Assembly (NCBI GenBank): GCA_016795035.1
Contig: JAEUIT010000037.1
Span: 1 to 37,726, forward strand
Direction: 5' to 3'
Length of the DNA stretch: 37,726 nucleotides
DNA from: Phycisphaerae bacterium
Lineage (GTDB): Bacteria; Planctomycetota; Phycisphaerae; Phycisphaerales; SM1A02
In this document: piece by piece, positions 10,237 to 19,644 of the stretch
Numbering within the stretch: position 1 is the first letter of the stretch
How the letters are laid out: every line of letters starts with the position of its first letter
Position numbers and translations under genes: made by a program
The notes under the pieces: model-generated
The model's database searches: none
Seen by the model: only the letters and a program-made list of their open reading frames with translations
Told to the model about the DNA's origin: nothing

Positions 10237-11652
10237 ATGCTCCTGGAGATCACGACGACGCACGAACCCGCCGAAGATCTCGGCTACCTGCTCCACAAGC
10301 ATCCGGGACGGGTGCAGACGTTTCCGCTCGCCTTCGGCCGAGCGCATGTCTACTACCCGGAGTGCACGGCGTCCCGCTGCACGGCCGCCCTTCTCGTCGA
10401 CGTCGATCCGATCAGTCTGATGCGCGGCGATCGGAACGCGAGAACTCTCGACCAGTACGTCAATGATCGTCCGTACGTCGCATCGTCGATGCTCTCCGTC
10501 GCAATCGCGCAGGTGTTCGGAACCGCGCTCGGAGGCACTTGCAAGACCCGACCTGAGATCGCGGCTCGCGACATCCCGCTGATCGCGCGGCTTTCGGTCG
10601 TGCCGTGCGGCGGTGGCGAATCGCTCATTCGGAGGCTCTTCGAGCCACTCGGATATCGCGTCGCCGCGACGCCGATCCCTCTCGACTCCACGTTTCCGCA
10701 GTGGGGCGAGTCGGGACTCTTTGCGGTCTCGCTCGAATCGACGACCCGCCTGTCGACGTTGCTGACGCATCTATACGTCCTTGTTCCGGTACTCGACAAC
10801 GAGAAGCACTACTGGGTGGGCGACGACGAAGTGCGCAAGCTTCTCGATCACGGCGAGGGCTGGCTCGCCTCGCATCCAGAGCGCGACCTGATCGCGACGC
10901 GCTACTTGAAGTATCGCCGAAGCCTCGCGAACGAGGCGATACGCAGGCTGCGCGAGCAGGACGGGGAGAGCTCCGAAGCCCTCGACGCCGAGACGGCCGA
11001 GGACGCATCCGAAGCGCGCGTCGAACGTGTGCGCAATCTCCACGAAGAGCGCCACGCCACCATCGTGTCGCTGCTGGAAGCGAACGAGGCGACGTCCGTC
11101 GTCGATCTCGGGTGCGGCGAGGGTCGCCTGCTTCGCGAGCTGCTGAAGCGCCGCCAGTTCAGCCGTATCGTTGGGCTCGACGTGTCGCATCGCGCGCTCG
11201 CCATCGCCGAGGATCGTCTCGGACTTGATCGACTCCCACCGACCGCGCGTGCCCGCATCGAGCTCCTGCACGGATCCCTTCTCTATCGAGACCGACGCAT
11301 CGAAGATCTCGACGCCGCGGTTCTGTGCGAAGTGATCGAGCATCTCGACGCCGAGCGGCTCGCGACGATGGAGCGCGTGGTCTTCGAGTTCTCACGGCCA
11401 CGGCTCGTTCTCGTTTCGACGCCGAACCGGGAGTACAACGTCATGTGGGAGTCGCTTTCGGCGGGCGAGTTCCGGCACGCGGATCACCGCTTCGAATGGA
11501 CGCGCGAGGAGTTCCGCGCGTGGGCGGATCGCATCTGCCGGACACACGCATACACATGCGAGTTCACGCATATTGGACTGCCGGCGGTCAGTCCGGAAGG
11601 CCACGATGTCGGCGCCCCGACCCAACTCGGAGTGTTCCGTCGTGACCAATGA
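10237..11652 (+). CDS. hen1: Hen1-type RNA 3'-terminal ribose 2'-O-methyltransferase
   Basis: Bacterial Hen1 methylates the 2'-OH at the 3' end of a broken RNA so that, after sealing by Pnkp, the junction resists renewed cleavage by ribotoxins. The 471 aa match the family's length. The N-terminal domain begins MLLEITTTHEPAEDLGYLLHKHP, the family signature that interacts with Pnkp. The C-terminal methyltransferase has motif I VVDLGCGEG (about 288-296) and the metal site E365-x-x-E368-H369 (CEVIEHLD) with H414 (FRHADHR) as the fourth ligand. Hen1 coordinates Mn2+ through two Glu and two His. It overlaps the start of pnkp, so the two are co-translated. The ATG at 10237 is supported by the conserved N-terminus. 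Confidence 0.95.
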   Translation: MLLEITTTHEPAEDLGYLLHKHPGRVQTFPLAFGRAHVYYPECTASRCTAALLVDVDPISLMRGDRNARTLDQYVNDRPYVASSMLSVAIAQVFGTALGGTCKTRPEIAARDIPLIARLSVVPCGGGESLIRRLFEPLGYRVAATPIPLDSTFPQWGESGLFAVSLESTTRLSTLLTHLYVLVPVLDNEKHYWVGDDEVRKLLDHGEGWLASHPERDLIATRYLKYRRSLANEAIRRLREQDGESSEALDAETAEDASEARVERVRNLHEERHATIVSLLEANEATSVVDLGCGEGRLLRELLKRRQFSRIVGLDVSHRALAIAEDRLGLDRLPPTARARIELLHGSLLYRDRRIEDLDAAVLCEVIEHLDAERLATMERVVFEFSRPRLVLVSTPNREYNVMWESLSAGEFRHADHRFEWTREEFRAWADRICRTHAYTCEFTHIGLPAVSPEGHDVGAPTQLGVFRRDQ

Positions 11653-14224
11653 GATTCGAGTGCCCGAACTCGCGCTCGTGGTCCTCATCGGCGCCTCCGG
11701 CTCCGGGAAGAGCACGCTCGCCAAGCGGCTCTTCAGGCAGACGGAGATCATTTCGTCGGACGTGTGCCGCGGCCTTGTCTCGGACGACGAGAACGATCAA
11801 TCCGCGACCGGAGACGCGTTCGAGCTCGTGCACTTCCTCGCGCGGAAGCGGCTCACACGCGGCCTTCTGACGGTGATCGACGCGACGAACGTGCGTGCGG
11901 AGGATCGCAAGCCGCTCGTCCAGATCGCACGCGAGTGCTATTGCCTCCCGGTCGCGATCGTCGTCGACACGCCGGAGCACCTTTGCCACGAACGAAACGC
12001 GGCGCGTGCCGATCGCGCGTTCGGGCCTCATGTCGTTCGGGCGCAACGACGGGCGATGCGGACTGGCATCGGGAAACTCGGTCTCGAGGGGTTCCGTCGC
12101 GTCATCACGCTCGACACGCCGGAGGCGTGCGAGCAAGCGGTCCTCGTCCGTGAGCGGCTGTGGACCAATCGCGCCGAAGAGACCGGGCCGTTCGACATCA
12201 TCGGCGACGTGCACGGGTGCTACGACGAGCTTGCCGAACTCCTGCGCGAGCTCGGCTGGACGCTCCGACAGCGGCCCGACGCGCCGGAGGGAGACGTCGA
12301 GCTCGAGCCACCTCCGACGGCTGCAACGCGGAAACTTGTCTTCCTGGGCGACCTTGTCGACCGCGGGCCGAAGGTCACGTCCGTGCTTCGTCTCGCCATG
12401 AACGCCGTCGCAAGCGGAGTGGCCCTGTGCGTGCCGGGCAACCATGAGGCGAAGCTGCTGCGCGCGCTGCATGGGAAGAACGTCGAGGTCGCTCACGGTC
12501 TCGCGGCGTCACTCTCGCAACTCGCTGCGGAGTCGTCCGCGTTCCGTGCCCGGGTCGTCGCATTCCTCGATTCGCTGGTGAGCCACTACGTGCTCGACGG
12601 CGGACGCCTGGTCGTCGCGCACGCGGGTATGAAAGAGTCGATGCAGGGACGCGGAAGCGGCGCCGTTCGGACGTTCGCGCTGTATGGCGAGACCACCGGA
12701 GAGAACGACGAGTTCGGACTTCCTGTGCGCTACAACTGGGCGGCCGACTACCGCGGTCGTGCCGCGGTCATCTACGGGCATACGCCAGTGCCGACGCCTG
12801 AGTGGCTCAACAACACGCTCTGCATCGACACGGGCTGCGTATTCGGTGGACGTCTCACGGCCCTGCGCTGGCCGGAGCGCACGACCATCGCCATCGCTGC
12901 GCGAGCGCCTTATGCGGAGCCTCGCCGGCCGATCGCGCCACCGGAGACCTCGACGGCGCGAACTCTCCAACAGGAGCACGACGACGTTCTCGACCACGAG
13001 GACGTCTCGGGGAAGCGACAGATCAACACGCGCCTGCACCACTCGATCACGATCCGGGCCGAGAACGCGGCGGCGGCGCTTGAGGTCATGAGTCGATTCG
13101 CGACGGATCCGCGTTGGCTCGTGTATCTGCCGCCGACCATGTCGCCGTGCGAGACGAGCGAAGAGCCTGGCTTCCTTGAACATCCTCGGGGCGCGTTCGA
13201 GTACTTCCGCGCGAATGGCGTGACCCGCGTGATCTGCGAGGAGAAGCATATGGGCTCGCGCGCGGTCGTCGTGGCGTGCCGGGACGAAAGCGTCGTGACA
13301 CGGCGGTTCGGCCATCCCGCCGCAACGCTCGGCACGATCTACACCCGAACGGGTCGTCCGTTCTTCGGCGACGACGAAACGACGAACGAGCTCTTGCGCC
13401 GCATCGTCGCGGCAGCGACGCGCGCGGGCCTCTGGGAGGAATTGTCCACGGATTGGCTCTCCCTCGACTGTGAGCTCATGCCGTGGTCCGCGAAAGCGCA
13501 GTCGCTCATTCGCGATCAATACGCAACCGTCGGTGCGGCTGCAACGTCGAGTCTGGCGGCGACCGTCCGATCGCTTGAGGCCGCGAGATTCCGCGGCGCC
13601 GACGTCGAGTCGCTCCTCCGCGACTGCACGGAGCGGCTCGATCTCGCGGAGCGATACGTCGCGTCCTATCGCCGCTACTGCTGGGACGTCGGCTCCATCG
13701 CAGACTTGCGCCTCGCGCCGTTCCATCTCCTCGCGAGCGAGGGCGCGGTACATGCGGACCGTACGCACGAGTGGCACATGAACACGCTCGCTCGCCTCGA
13801 GGGCGACGAGGATCCCGTGCTCATCGCCACCCCCTGGCGTGCCGTGGACCTCGCTGATCCGGCGAGCGAGAAGGACGCGACCGACTGGTGGAGCGATCAT
13901 GTCGGGCGCGGAGGCGAAGGCATGGTCGTGAAGCCGATGGAGTTCGTCGTGCGCGGGGCACGCGGCCCGGTCCAGCCCGCGGTGAAGGTTCGCGGCCCAG
14001 AGTATCTGCGGATCATCTACGGTCCCGAGTACACGCTTCCGGCGCATCTCGATCGGCTTCGCAAGCGATCGCTGGCGGCGAAGCGAAGCCTCGCTCTTCG
14101 CGAGTTCTCGCTCGGCATCGAGGCGCTCGAGCGGTTCGTGCGGCGCGAACCGCTTCGCCGCGTCCATGAATGCGTGTTCGGCGTGCTGGCGCTCGAGAGC
14201 GAGCCGATTGACCCGCGCCTGTGA
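11642..14224 (+). CDS. pnkp: Pnkp: polynucleotide 5'-kinase, 2',3'-phosphatase and RNA ligase
   Basis: Pnkp heals and seals cut RNA. The 860-aa protein has three modules. The kinase at the N-terminus has the P-loop GASGSGKST (residues 17-25, Lys23). The calcineurin-type phosphatase has DIIGDVHG (D189, H191), GDLVDRG (D237) and PGNHE (N267, H268). The C-terminal ligase/adenylyltransferase has nucleotidyl lysine K535 in EEKHMGSR. All catalytic landmarks are intact and length matches characterised bacterial Pnkp (about 870 aa). I chose the GTG at 11642: it gives the family-like start (IRVPELALVVLIG), has GGAG about 9 bases upstream and overlaps hen1 by 11 bases. An ATG at 11606 with GGAAGG before it is the alternative. 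Pnkp and Hen1 form a heterotetramer. Motif copies are at 12321 and 13539. Confidence 0.95.
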   Translation: MTNEIRVPELALVVLIGASGSGKSTLAKRLFRQTEIISSDVCRGLVSDDENDQSATGDAFELVHFLARKRLTRGLLTVIDATNVRAEDRKPLVQIARECYCLPVAIVVDTPEHLCHERNAARADRAFGPHVVRAQRRAMRTGIGKLGLEGFRRVITLDTPEACEQAVLVRERLWTNRAEETGPFDIIGDVHGCYDELAELLRELGWTLRQRPDAPEGDVELEPPPTAATRKLVFLGDLVDRGPKVTSVLRLAMNAVASGVALCVPGNHEAKLLRALHGKNVEVAHGLAASLSQLAAESSAFRARVVAFLDSLVSHYVLDGGRLVVAHAGMKESMQGRGSGAVRTFALYGETTGENDEFGLPVRYNWAADYRGRAAVIYGHTPVPTPEWLNNTLCIDTGCVFGGRLTALRWPERTTIAIAARAPYAEPRRPIAPPETSTARTLQQEHDDVLDHEDVSGKRQINTRLHHSITIRAENAAAALEVMSRFATDPRWLVYLPPTMSPCETSEEPGFLEHPRGAFEYFRANGVTRVICEEKHMGSRAVVVACRDESVVTRRFGHPAATLGTIYTRTGRPFFGDDETTNELLRRIVAAATRAGLWEELSTDWLSLDCELMPWSAKAQSLIRDQYATVGAAATSSLAATVRSLEAARFRGADVESLLRDCTERLDLAERYVASYRRYCWDVGSIADLRLAPFHLLASEGAVHADRTHEWHMNTLARLEGDEDPVLIATPWRAVDLADPASEKDATDWWSDHVGRGGEGMVVKPMEFVVRGARGPVQPAVKVRGPEYLRIIYGPEYTLPAHLDRLRKRSLAAKRSLALREFSLGIEALERFVRREPLRRVHECVFGVLALESEPIDPRL

Positions 14225-14237
14225 CGCCGCCCTCCCC

Positions 14238-15095
14238 ATGCCCCCCTCCTCCGCCATCTCGTCGTTGCCGGCTGCGGGACCGCGACCGTGGGCGGATCGG
14301 GCGCTGCGCTGGTCCGCGATCGGGCTCGCGGCGATCGTGTGGACGAGCTCCCTCCTCTTCGGGCTCTACATCCTCGCGTTCTACGCCGCGGCGCTCGCGC
14401 GCGGCGAAATGGCCACGTGGAACGACGTCCTGCCGGGGCTCTACGACGCCGAGCGGCCCATCGCGACGTGGGGCGTCGGCCTGCACTTCGCGTTCGGCGG
14501 CCTCATTCTCGTCCTCGGCGGCGTGCAGCTTCTCTCGGCGGTGCGACGCCGCTTCCCTGCGGCACATCGGTGGATCGGGCGTCTCTACGTTGCAGCCTGC
14601 GCGGTCACCGCGATCGGCGGGCTCGCCTTCATCGCGTCGAAGGGCACGATCGGCGGCACCGTCATGGACATCGGCTTCGGGCTGTACGGCATCCTGATGC
14701 TCGTCGCCGCGGTCGAGACGTTTCGCCACGCCCGCGCGGGGCGCTATGACCGCCACCGGGCCTGGGGCATCCGGCTCTTCGCGCTCGCGATCGGCTCATG
14801 GCTCTATCGGATGGACTACGGATTCTGGATCGTCCTCACCGGCGGACTTGGACATGCGAGCGGCTTCCGCGGCCCGTTCGATCAGTTCATGGCCTTCTTC
14901 TTCTACCTGCCGAATCTCGTCGTTGCCGAGGCGTTCATTCGCGCGCGCTCGCCGCGCGTGCCGTCCTTCGTGAAGTGGATCGCGTCGTTGGCGCTCGTCG
15001 TTGCAACCGGCGCGATCGTCGCGGGCACGTGGTACTTCACGGTGCACTACTGGGGGCCGCCAATCGTGGCGCTCGTGCGCGGCGGAGACCGCTGA
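14238..15095 (+). CDS. DUF2306-type membrane protein
   Basis: From the ATG at 14238 the 285-aa protein has about seven or eight hydrophobic segments: residues around 30-55, 82-105, 115-140, 145-165, 180-200, 210-235 and 255-275. The loop with AAHRWIGRLY after the second segment is typical of the DUF2306 family of integral membrane proteins, whose biochemical role is not established. It follows pnkp by 13 bases and could be read through from it, but nothing in its sequence suggests RNA repair. The longer frame from 14166 would overlap pnkp with Arg-rich sequence and is rejected. A reverse motif copy is at 14588, a one-mismatch copy (CGTTGCAA) at 14999. Confidence 0.75.
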   Translation: MPPSSAISSLPAAGPRPWADRALRWSAIGLAAIVWTSSLLFGLYILAFYAAALARGEMATWNDVLPGLYDAERPIATWGVGLHFAFGGLILVLGGVQLLSAVRRRFPAAHRWIGRLYVAACAVTAIGGLAFIASKGTIGGTVMDIGFGLYGILMLVAAVETFRHARAGRYDRHRAWGIRLFALAIGSWLYRMDYGFWIVLTGGLGHASGFRGPFDQFMAFFFYLPNLVVAEAFIRARSPRVPSFVKWIASLALVVATGAIVAGTWYFTVHYWGPPIVALVRGGDR

Positions 15096-15111
15096 GGGGT
15101 GCACGTCGAGG

Positions 15112-15129
15112 CCGGTCCTTGAGGACCGG
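15112..15129 (+). terminator. Hairpin after the DUF2306 gene
   Basis: CCGGTCC (15112-15118) and GGACCGG (15123-15129) form a perfect 7-bp stem with a TTGA tetraloop, 16 bases after the stop. There is no T-run, so termination here would be weak or factor-assisted. Confidence 0.45.
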
Positions 15130-15259
15130 TCGTGTCGGACACAGCGCCCGCTATGCTGGGCCTGCCCGCCCACGGCCCCAAGGTCTTCGCCCACCGCGCG
15201 ATCCCGACCCGCACGAGATGACGTGTACCAGAGGTCGTGGGCGCTCCGGAGTGACTCCC

Positions 15260-16924
15260 ATGCACACGCGCCGAATCGTCGCAGCCGCGCTCGCGTCCTT
15301 CCTCTCGTCGTGGCCCCTTGGCTGTGCCACGACGCCTCCGGCTCCCGCGGAATCGAAGGCCCAGCTCTTCGACGGCATGGGGTCGTACCGCCGTCCGACG
15401 AGCACCAGCAACGCGGAGGCGCAGCGCTACTTCGACCAGGGCCATCTCTGGGCCTACGCATTCAACCACGACGAGGCGGTGCGCTCGTTCGAGAAGGCAG
15501 CGGAACTCGATCCCACGTTCGCGCTCGCCTGGTGGGGCGTGGCGCTCTGCCACGGGCCGCACATCAACAATCCGGTGATGACCGAGGAGCGCTCGCGTCT
15601 CGCCTACGACGCCGCGGCGAAGGCCACCGCGCTCGCGGCGCACGCGCCGCCCATGGAGCGCGATCTCGTGGTCGCCGTCGCCGCGCGCTACGCATGGCCC
15701 GCGCCGGCGGATCGGCGCCCGCTCGACGAGGCCTACGCGGCCGCGATGGAGCGCGTCCATCGGACCTATCCCACCGACAACGACATCGCCACGCTCTACG
15801 CCGAGTCGCTCATGGATCTCCAGCCGTGGGATCTCTGGACGCTCGAGGGAACGCCGAAGGGACGAACGCTCGAGATCGTCGCGCTTCTCGAAGGCGTGCT
15901 CGCCCGCGATCCTTCGCATCCCGGCGCCGCCCACCTCTACATCCATGCGGTCGAGGCGTCGAACGATCCCGGCCGCGCGAAGCGGGAGGCGGCGTTCCTC
16001 CGCACCGCGGTGCCGGCCTCGGGCCACCTCACGCACATGCCGTCGCACATCGACGTGCGCGTCGGTGCGTGGAGCGCCGCGGCGGTCGCGAACCGCAACG
16101 CCATCGCCGCCGACGCCGCCTATCGCCGGCTCTCGCCTCGGCAGGACTTCTATCAGGGGTACATGCTGCACAACAATCAGTTCCTCGCGTTCACCTGCAT
16201 GATGCTCGGGCGTTCCGAGGAGGCGATCGACGCCGGGCAGGCGGCCGTCTCCACGTTGCCGCCCGAGTGGATCGAGAAGAATGCGAGCCTGATCGACGGC
16301 TACATGACCGTCCACATGGACGCGCTCAAGCGCTTCGGCCGCTGGGACGATCTCCTCGCGCTCGAGATGCCCCCGCCGTACCTCCCGTACACGCGGGCGA
16401 TGTGGCGCTTCAATCGCGCGGTGGCGCTCGCGGCGAAGGGCGACCTTACGGGCGCGGAGGCCGAGCGGGCCGCGTTCGTCGCGGCCGTCGCGCAGGTGCC
16501 TGCAACGTCGATCGCGCAGATCAATCCCGCGTCGCGGGTGCTCGAGCTCGCCGCCCTCATGCTCGAGGGCGAGATCGCGTACGCCCGCAAGGACTACGCC
16601 GTCGCCGAGCGGGCGCTCCGCGACGCCGTCGCGATCGAGGACACGCTCCTCTACATGGAGCCGCCCGATTGGATGCAGCCGGTGCGCCACACGCTCGGCG
16701 TCGTCTTGCTCGACGCCGGCAAGCCTGCCGACGCGCGGCGCGTCTACGAGGAGGACCTTCGACGTTGGCCCGAGAACGGCTGGAGCCTTGTCGGTGTTGC
16801 AGCCGCGTGCGACGCTCTCTGCGACACCGCGGGCGCGGCCGACGCCCGCGACCGCGCGGCCCGCGCCTGGCCCGACGCCGACATCACGCCGCACGCAACG
16901 TGCCTCTGCGCCCCGCAACGCTGA
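15260..16924 (+). CDS. TPR-repeat lipoprotein
   Basis: The ATG at 15260 is preceded by GGAG about 8 bases upstream. The 554-aa product has a signal sequence ending in a lipobox-like WPLGC (Cys22). TPR-like helical pairs follow (for example AEAQRYFDQGHLWAYAFNHDEAVRSFEKAAELDP written here in part: residues about 43-75), then a long region of further degenerate repeats. Conserved His/Trp-rich segments (PSHPGAAHLYIHAVE, HLTHMPSHIDVRVG) are the hallmark of a large family of exported TPR proteins of unknown function in Planctomycetota and Proteobacteria. It is likely a scaffold on the cell envelope. Motif copy at 16500, near-match TGTTGCAG at 16795. It converges with the next gene, 16 bp between stops. 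Confidence 0.8.
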   Translation: MHTRRIVAAALASFLSSWPLGCATTPPAPAESKAQLFDGMGSYRRPTSTSNAEAQRYFDQGHLWAYAFNHDEAVRSFEKAAELDPTFALAWWGVALCHGPHINNPVMTEERSRLAYDAAAKATALAAHAPPMERDLVVAVAARYAWPAPADRRPLDEAYAAAMERVHRTYPTDNDIATLYAESLMDLQPWDLWTLEGTPKGRTLEIVALLEGVLARDPSHPGAAHLYIHAVEASNDPGRAKREAAFLRTAVPASGHLTHMPSHIDVRVGAWSAAAVANRNAIAADAAYRRLSPRQDFYQGYMLHNNQFLAFTCMMLGRSEEAIDAGQAAVSTLPPEWIEKNASLIDGYMTVHMDALKRFGRWDDLLALEMPPPYLPYTRAMWRFNRAVALAAKGDLTGAEAERAAFVAAVAQVPATSIAQINPASRVLELAALMLEGEIAYARKDYAVAERALRDAVAIEDTLLYMEPPDWMQPVRHTLGVVLLDAGKPADARRVYEEDLRRWPENGWSLVGVAAACDALCDTAGAADARDRAARAWPDADITPHATCLCAPQR

Positions 16925-16940
16925 GCCCGCGCCCTTCCGG

Positions 16941-19496
16941 TCAGGCCTCGGTCCACGCGGCGAGCAGGAGCGCGAGATCCTCGGCCCCAACCGCCCCGCT
17001 TCGATCGAGGTCGGCGTTGCAGCCGTCGCACGGGCCCCATGCGGCCAGGAGCGTCGCGACATCCGTGGCACCGACCGCGCCGTCGCCGTCGAGATCCGCG
17101 CGCGGCTCGCACGCGTCGACGAGGCCGTTCGAGTTCGCGTCGGCGACCGGCAGGAGGCTGAACGCGACCGTCGCCTGCGCCAGCGACTGCACGCATGCGG
17201 ACGGATCGACCGTGGCGCTCGGCATGAACGCGACCGTGATGTCGCCGCCGTCCGTCGCCGCGTTCCAGTCGCCCTTCGGAATCGCGTAGGTGCGGACCTC
17301 GGGCTCGTGGGCGCAGTGCGAGCCTTTGCCGAAGATCGCGCCCACCGGGACGCCGTTGACCGTGATGTCGACGGCCTGCCCGGGCCCTCCGAAGTCGCCC
17401 CGCGCCTTCAGCGTGAACGTGACGTCGGATTGCGCGGGCCCCGGATCGCGCACGGTGAAGGCGAGCGGAGCGCCCGCGCCGAAGGGTGTCGAGACGGCGC
17501 TCGTCGCGGCGAAGCTGCCGAACGCGAGCTCGCACGCGTCGGGGACGCCGTTCGCGTCGCAGTCGGGCGCGCCGGCGGAGATCTCGCAGGCGTCGGGCGC
17601 GCCGTTGCCGTCGCAGTCGCCGGCGCCGTCGGCGATCGCGCACGCGTCGGGCGTTCCGTCGCCGTCGCAGTCCGGCTCGTCGGCCGGCTGCAACGCGGAC
17701 TCGAGGCCGCCGAGGTCGACGCGGCATGCGCGCACGCGCGGCGCGCCGAGCGCGTCGGCGCCGTCCGTGCCTCGGAGGGTCGGGTCGCCGCGGTTGATGC
17801 ACGGCGAGCTCGCGGCGAGCGCGAGGTCGTCGTCGGCGGTGCCTGCAACGTCGTCTTCGCCATCGAGGTCGAGGAAGACGGGATCCGCCGAGATGCCTCC
17901 CGCCGCCTCGAACTCGGGCGGCAGCCCCTCCACGCAGCTCCGTAGGACGACAAGCGACGCCGGCGCGCCGTCGGGCGGCGTAAGAAGCACCTGCGCCGCG
18001 AAGGCGTCGACCCCCGCCGCCTCATTCGCCCACAGCACGCAATCGACGAGCGTGAGCGGCCCCTCCGACTTGACGACTCCCGCACCGATCGCGGCGCCGC
18101 CCCGCGCGCGAGAGGCTGCCGCGCGATTGCCCGCGATCGTCGACCGCACGATGAGCGCCGACGTGAACGCGCTCCGCACCGCCGCGCCCGACGGCGCCTC
18201 ATTGCCGACGACGAGGCAATCGGCGATCTCGAGGGCGTGGCGCTTCACGAAGAGCGCGCCGCCCGCGGCCGTCGCTCGGTTTCCGCGCAGCACGCACCGC
18301 TCGAGGCGCAGCGCGGGCCCCGGCGCGCCGGCGAGGTCCGGGGCCCCGGACGCGACGGCCCCTCCGGCCTCCGCCGCCTCGTTCGCGGCGAACGTGCAGT
18401 CGACGATCGTCACGCTCGCCGCGCCGTCGACCGCGGCGCCGGCTCCGTTCGTTGCGGAGTTCGCCACGAAGGCGCAGCGCTCGATCCGTGTCGCACGCTC
18501 GGACGACGAGGCCACGAGAATCGCGCCGCCGTCGCCCGACGACGCGTGCTCGAGAAACGTCGAGTCGCGGACGAGCGCGACGGACGAAGTAACGCGGAGC
18601 GCGGCGCCGTCGCCGCCGACGTTCGCGACGAAGAGGCACGACGACACCGTCGCGTGCGACTCCTCGATCGCGACCGTGGAGCCGCCGGCGGCGTCGTTCG
18701 CCGTGAACGTGCAGCCTCGAACGAGGAGTTGCCCTTCGCGGTCGGCCCCGCGCACCGCAAGCGCCGTTCCGTGGTTGGCCGCGAACGTGCAGTCCTCGAT
18801 GTCGATTTCGTCGTCGGCGTCTGGCGCGAGCGCCACCGCTCCGAGGGGCGCGCGATTGGCGCGAACGAGGCACGCACGAAGCGCGACGCGCGCGCCCCGC
18901 GCGGCGAGCGCCGCGCCGCCGTCGGTCGCCTCGTTCGCCTCGAGTCGGCATGCGACGAGGCGAATGGACCCTGCGGCGCCGCCGACCGCGGCGCCCTCGC
19001 GCTCCGCGAGCGCGAGGCCATCGGCCTGTCCGGCGCGGATCGTGAGCCCGTCGAGCACGACCTCGCCCGACGAGGCCTCGACCACGCGGTAGGCGTTGTC
19101 GGAGCGGTCGCCGTCGATCTCGTCGTTGCCGCGCAGGTCGCCCGAGAGGACGGTCGGATGGCGGGCGGCGTCGCGCTCGGCCGGCGAGCGCTCGTCGCCT
19201 CGGAAGCCGCCGTAGACCGTGAGCCCGCCTGCAACGTCGAAGCGCGCCGTGCGCGGGTCGCGGCCGTCGTCGCGGCGCGGCACATAGAGCCCTTCGCGCA
19301 CCCACACCTCAGACGCGGCGCCGCCCCGCGCGCGGCCAAGCGCGTCGTCGAGGTCGGAGATCGCGCTGGCCCATGAGGCTCCGTCGCCGCCCGGGCGCGC
19401 CGAACCGTCGACGAACAGGACCTGCGCGTGCGCGGCCTCCGCGGCGTGGACCGCAAGCGCGAGGACGATCGCATTCAGGAGGGAGCTCGCACGCAT
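16941..19496 (-). CDS. Large secreted beta-helix protein with Ca-loop and dockerin-like C-terminus
   Basis: The 851-aa protein starts with a signal peptide (residues 1-25, cut near AHA-QV). A right-handed parallel beta-helix of about 550 residues follows, built of repeats with a C-x-F-x-x-N / N-x-A-x-x-G-G-A pattern as in NosD/Pmp-like surface proteins (FVDGSARPGGDGASWASAI opens the first turn). Then come three D-x-D-x-N/D-G-x-P-D-A-C-x-I/L calcium-type repeats, a beta-sandwich-like segment, and two dockerin-like loops (DLDGDGAVGATDVATLLAAW and DLDRSGAVGAEDLALLLAAW). It is an exported surface or matrix protein, perhaps polysaccharide-binding; no lyase active site is evident. Motif copies at 17015, 17688, 17843 and 19229. 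Confidence 0.85.
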   Translation of the reverse strand: MRASSLLNAIVLALAVHAAEAAHAQVLFVDGSARPGGDGASWASAISDLDDALGRARGGAASEVWVREGLYVPRRDDGRDPRTARFDVAGGLTVYGGFRGDERSPAERDAARHPTVLSGDLRGNDEIDGDRSDNAYRVVEASSGEVVLDGLTIRAGQADGLALAEREGAAVGGAAGSIRLVACRLEANEATDGGAALAARGARVALRACLVRANRAPLGAVALAPDADDEIDIEDCTFAANHGTALAVRGADREGQLLVRGCTFTANDAAGGSTVAIEESHATVSSCLFVANVGGDGAALRVTSSVALVRDSTFLEHASSGDGGAILVASSSERATRIERCAFVANSATNGAGAAVDGAASVTIVDCTFAANEAAEAGGAVASGAPDLAGAPGPALRLERCVLRGNRATAAGGALFVKRHALEIADCLVVGNEAPSGAAVRSAFTSALIVRSTIAGNRAAASRARGGAAIGAGVVKSEGPLTLVDCVLWANEAAGVDAFAAQVLLTPPDGAPASLVVLRSCVEGLPPEFEAAGGISADPVFLDLDGEDDVAGTADDDLALAASSPCINRGDPTLRGTDGADALGAPRVRACRVDLGGLESALQPADEPDCDGDGTPDACAIADGAGDCDGNGAPDACEISAGAPDCDANGVPDACELAFGSFAATSAVSTPFGAGAPLAFTVRDPGPAQSDVTFTLKARGDFGGPGQAVDITVNGVPVGAIFGKGSHCAHEPEVRTYAIPKGDWNAATDGGDITVAFMPSATVDPSACVQSLAQATVAFSLLPVADANSNGLVDACEPRADLDGDGAVGATDVATLLAAWGPCDGCNADLDRSGAVGAEDLALLLAAWTEA

Positions 19497-19644
19497 GGAG
19501 GACCGAACGCGCGGCGCGGCGAACGCCGTTCGGGCCCCCGAGAGTACCGAGGTCGGCGTTGCGTTCGCGAGCCAATTCTCCGCTGGCGGCGGCCGCCGCC
19601 GGAGCCCGCCTGGACCGACGCTCGCGGTACGCTTCGCGCCCCCG

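Noticed and set aside
15001..17289. Long plus-strand ORF (762 codons) overlapping the TPR lipoprotein, and its antisense twin
   Set aside because: Both are Arg-rich shadow frames of a gene with clear signal peptide and repeats.
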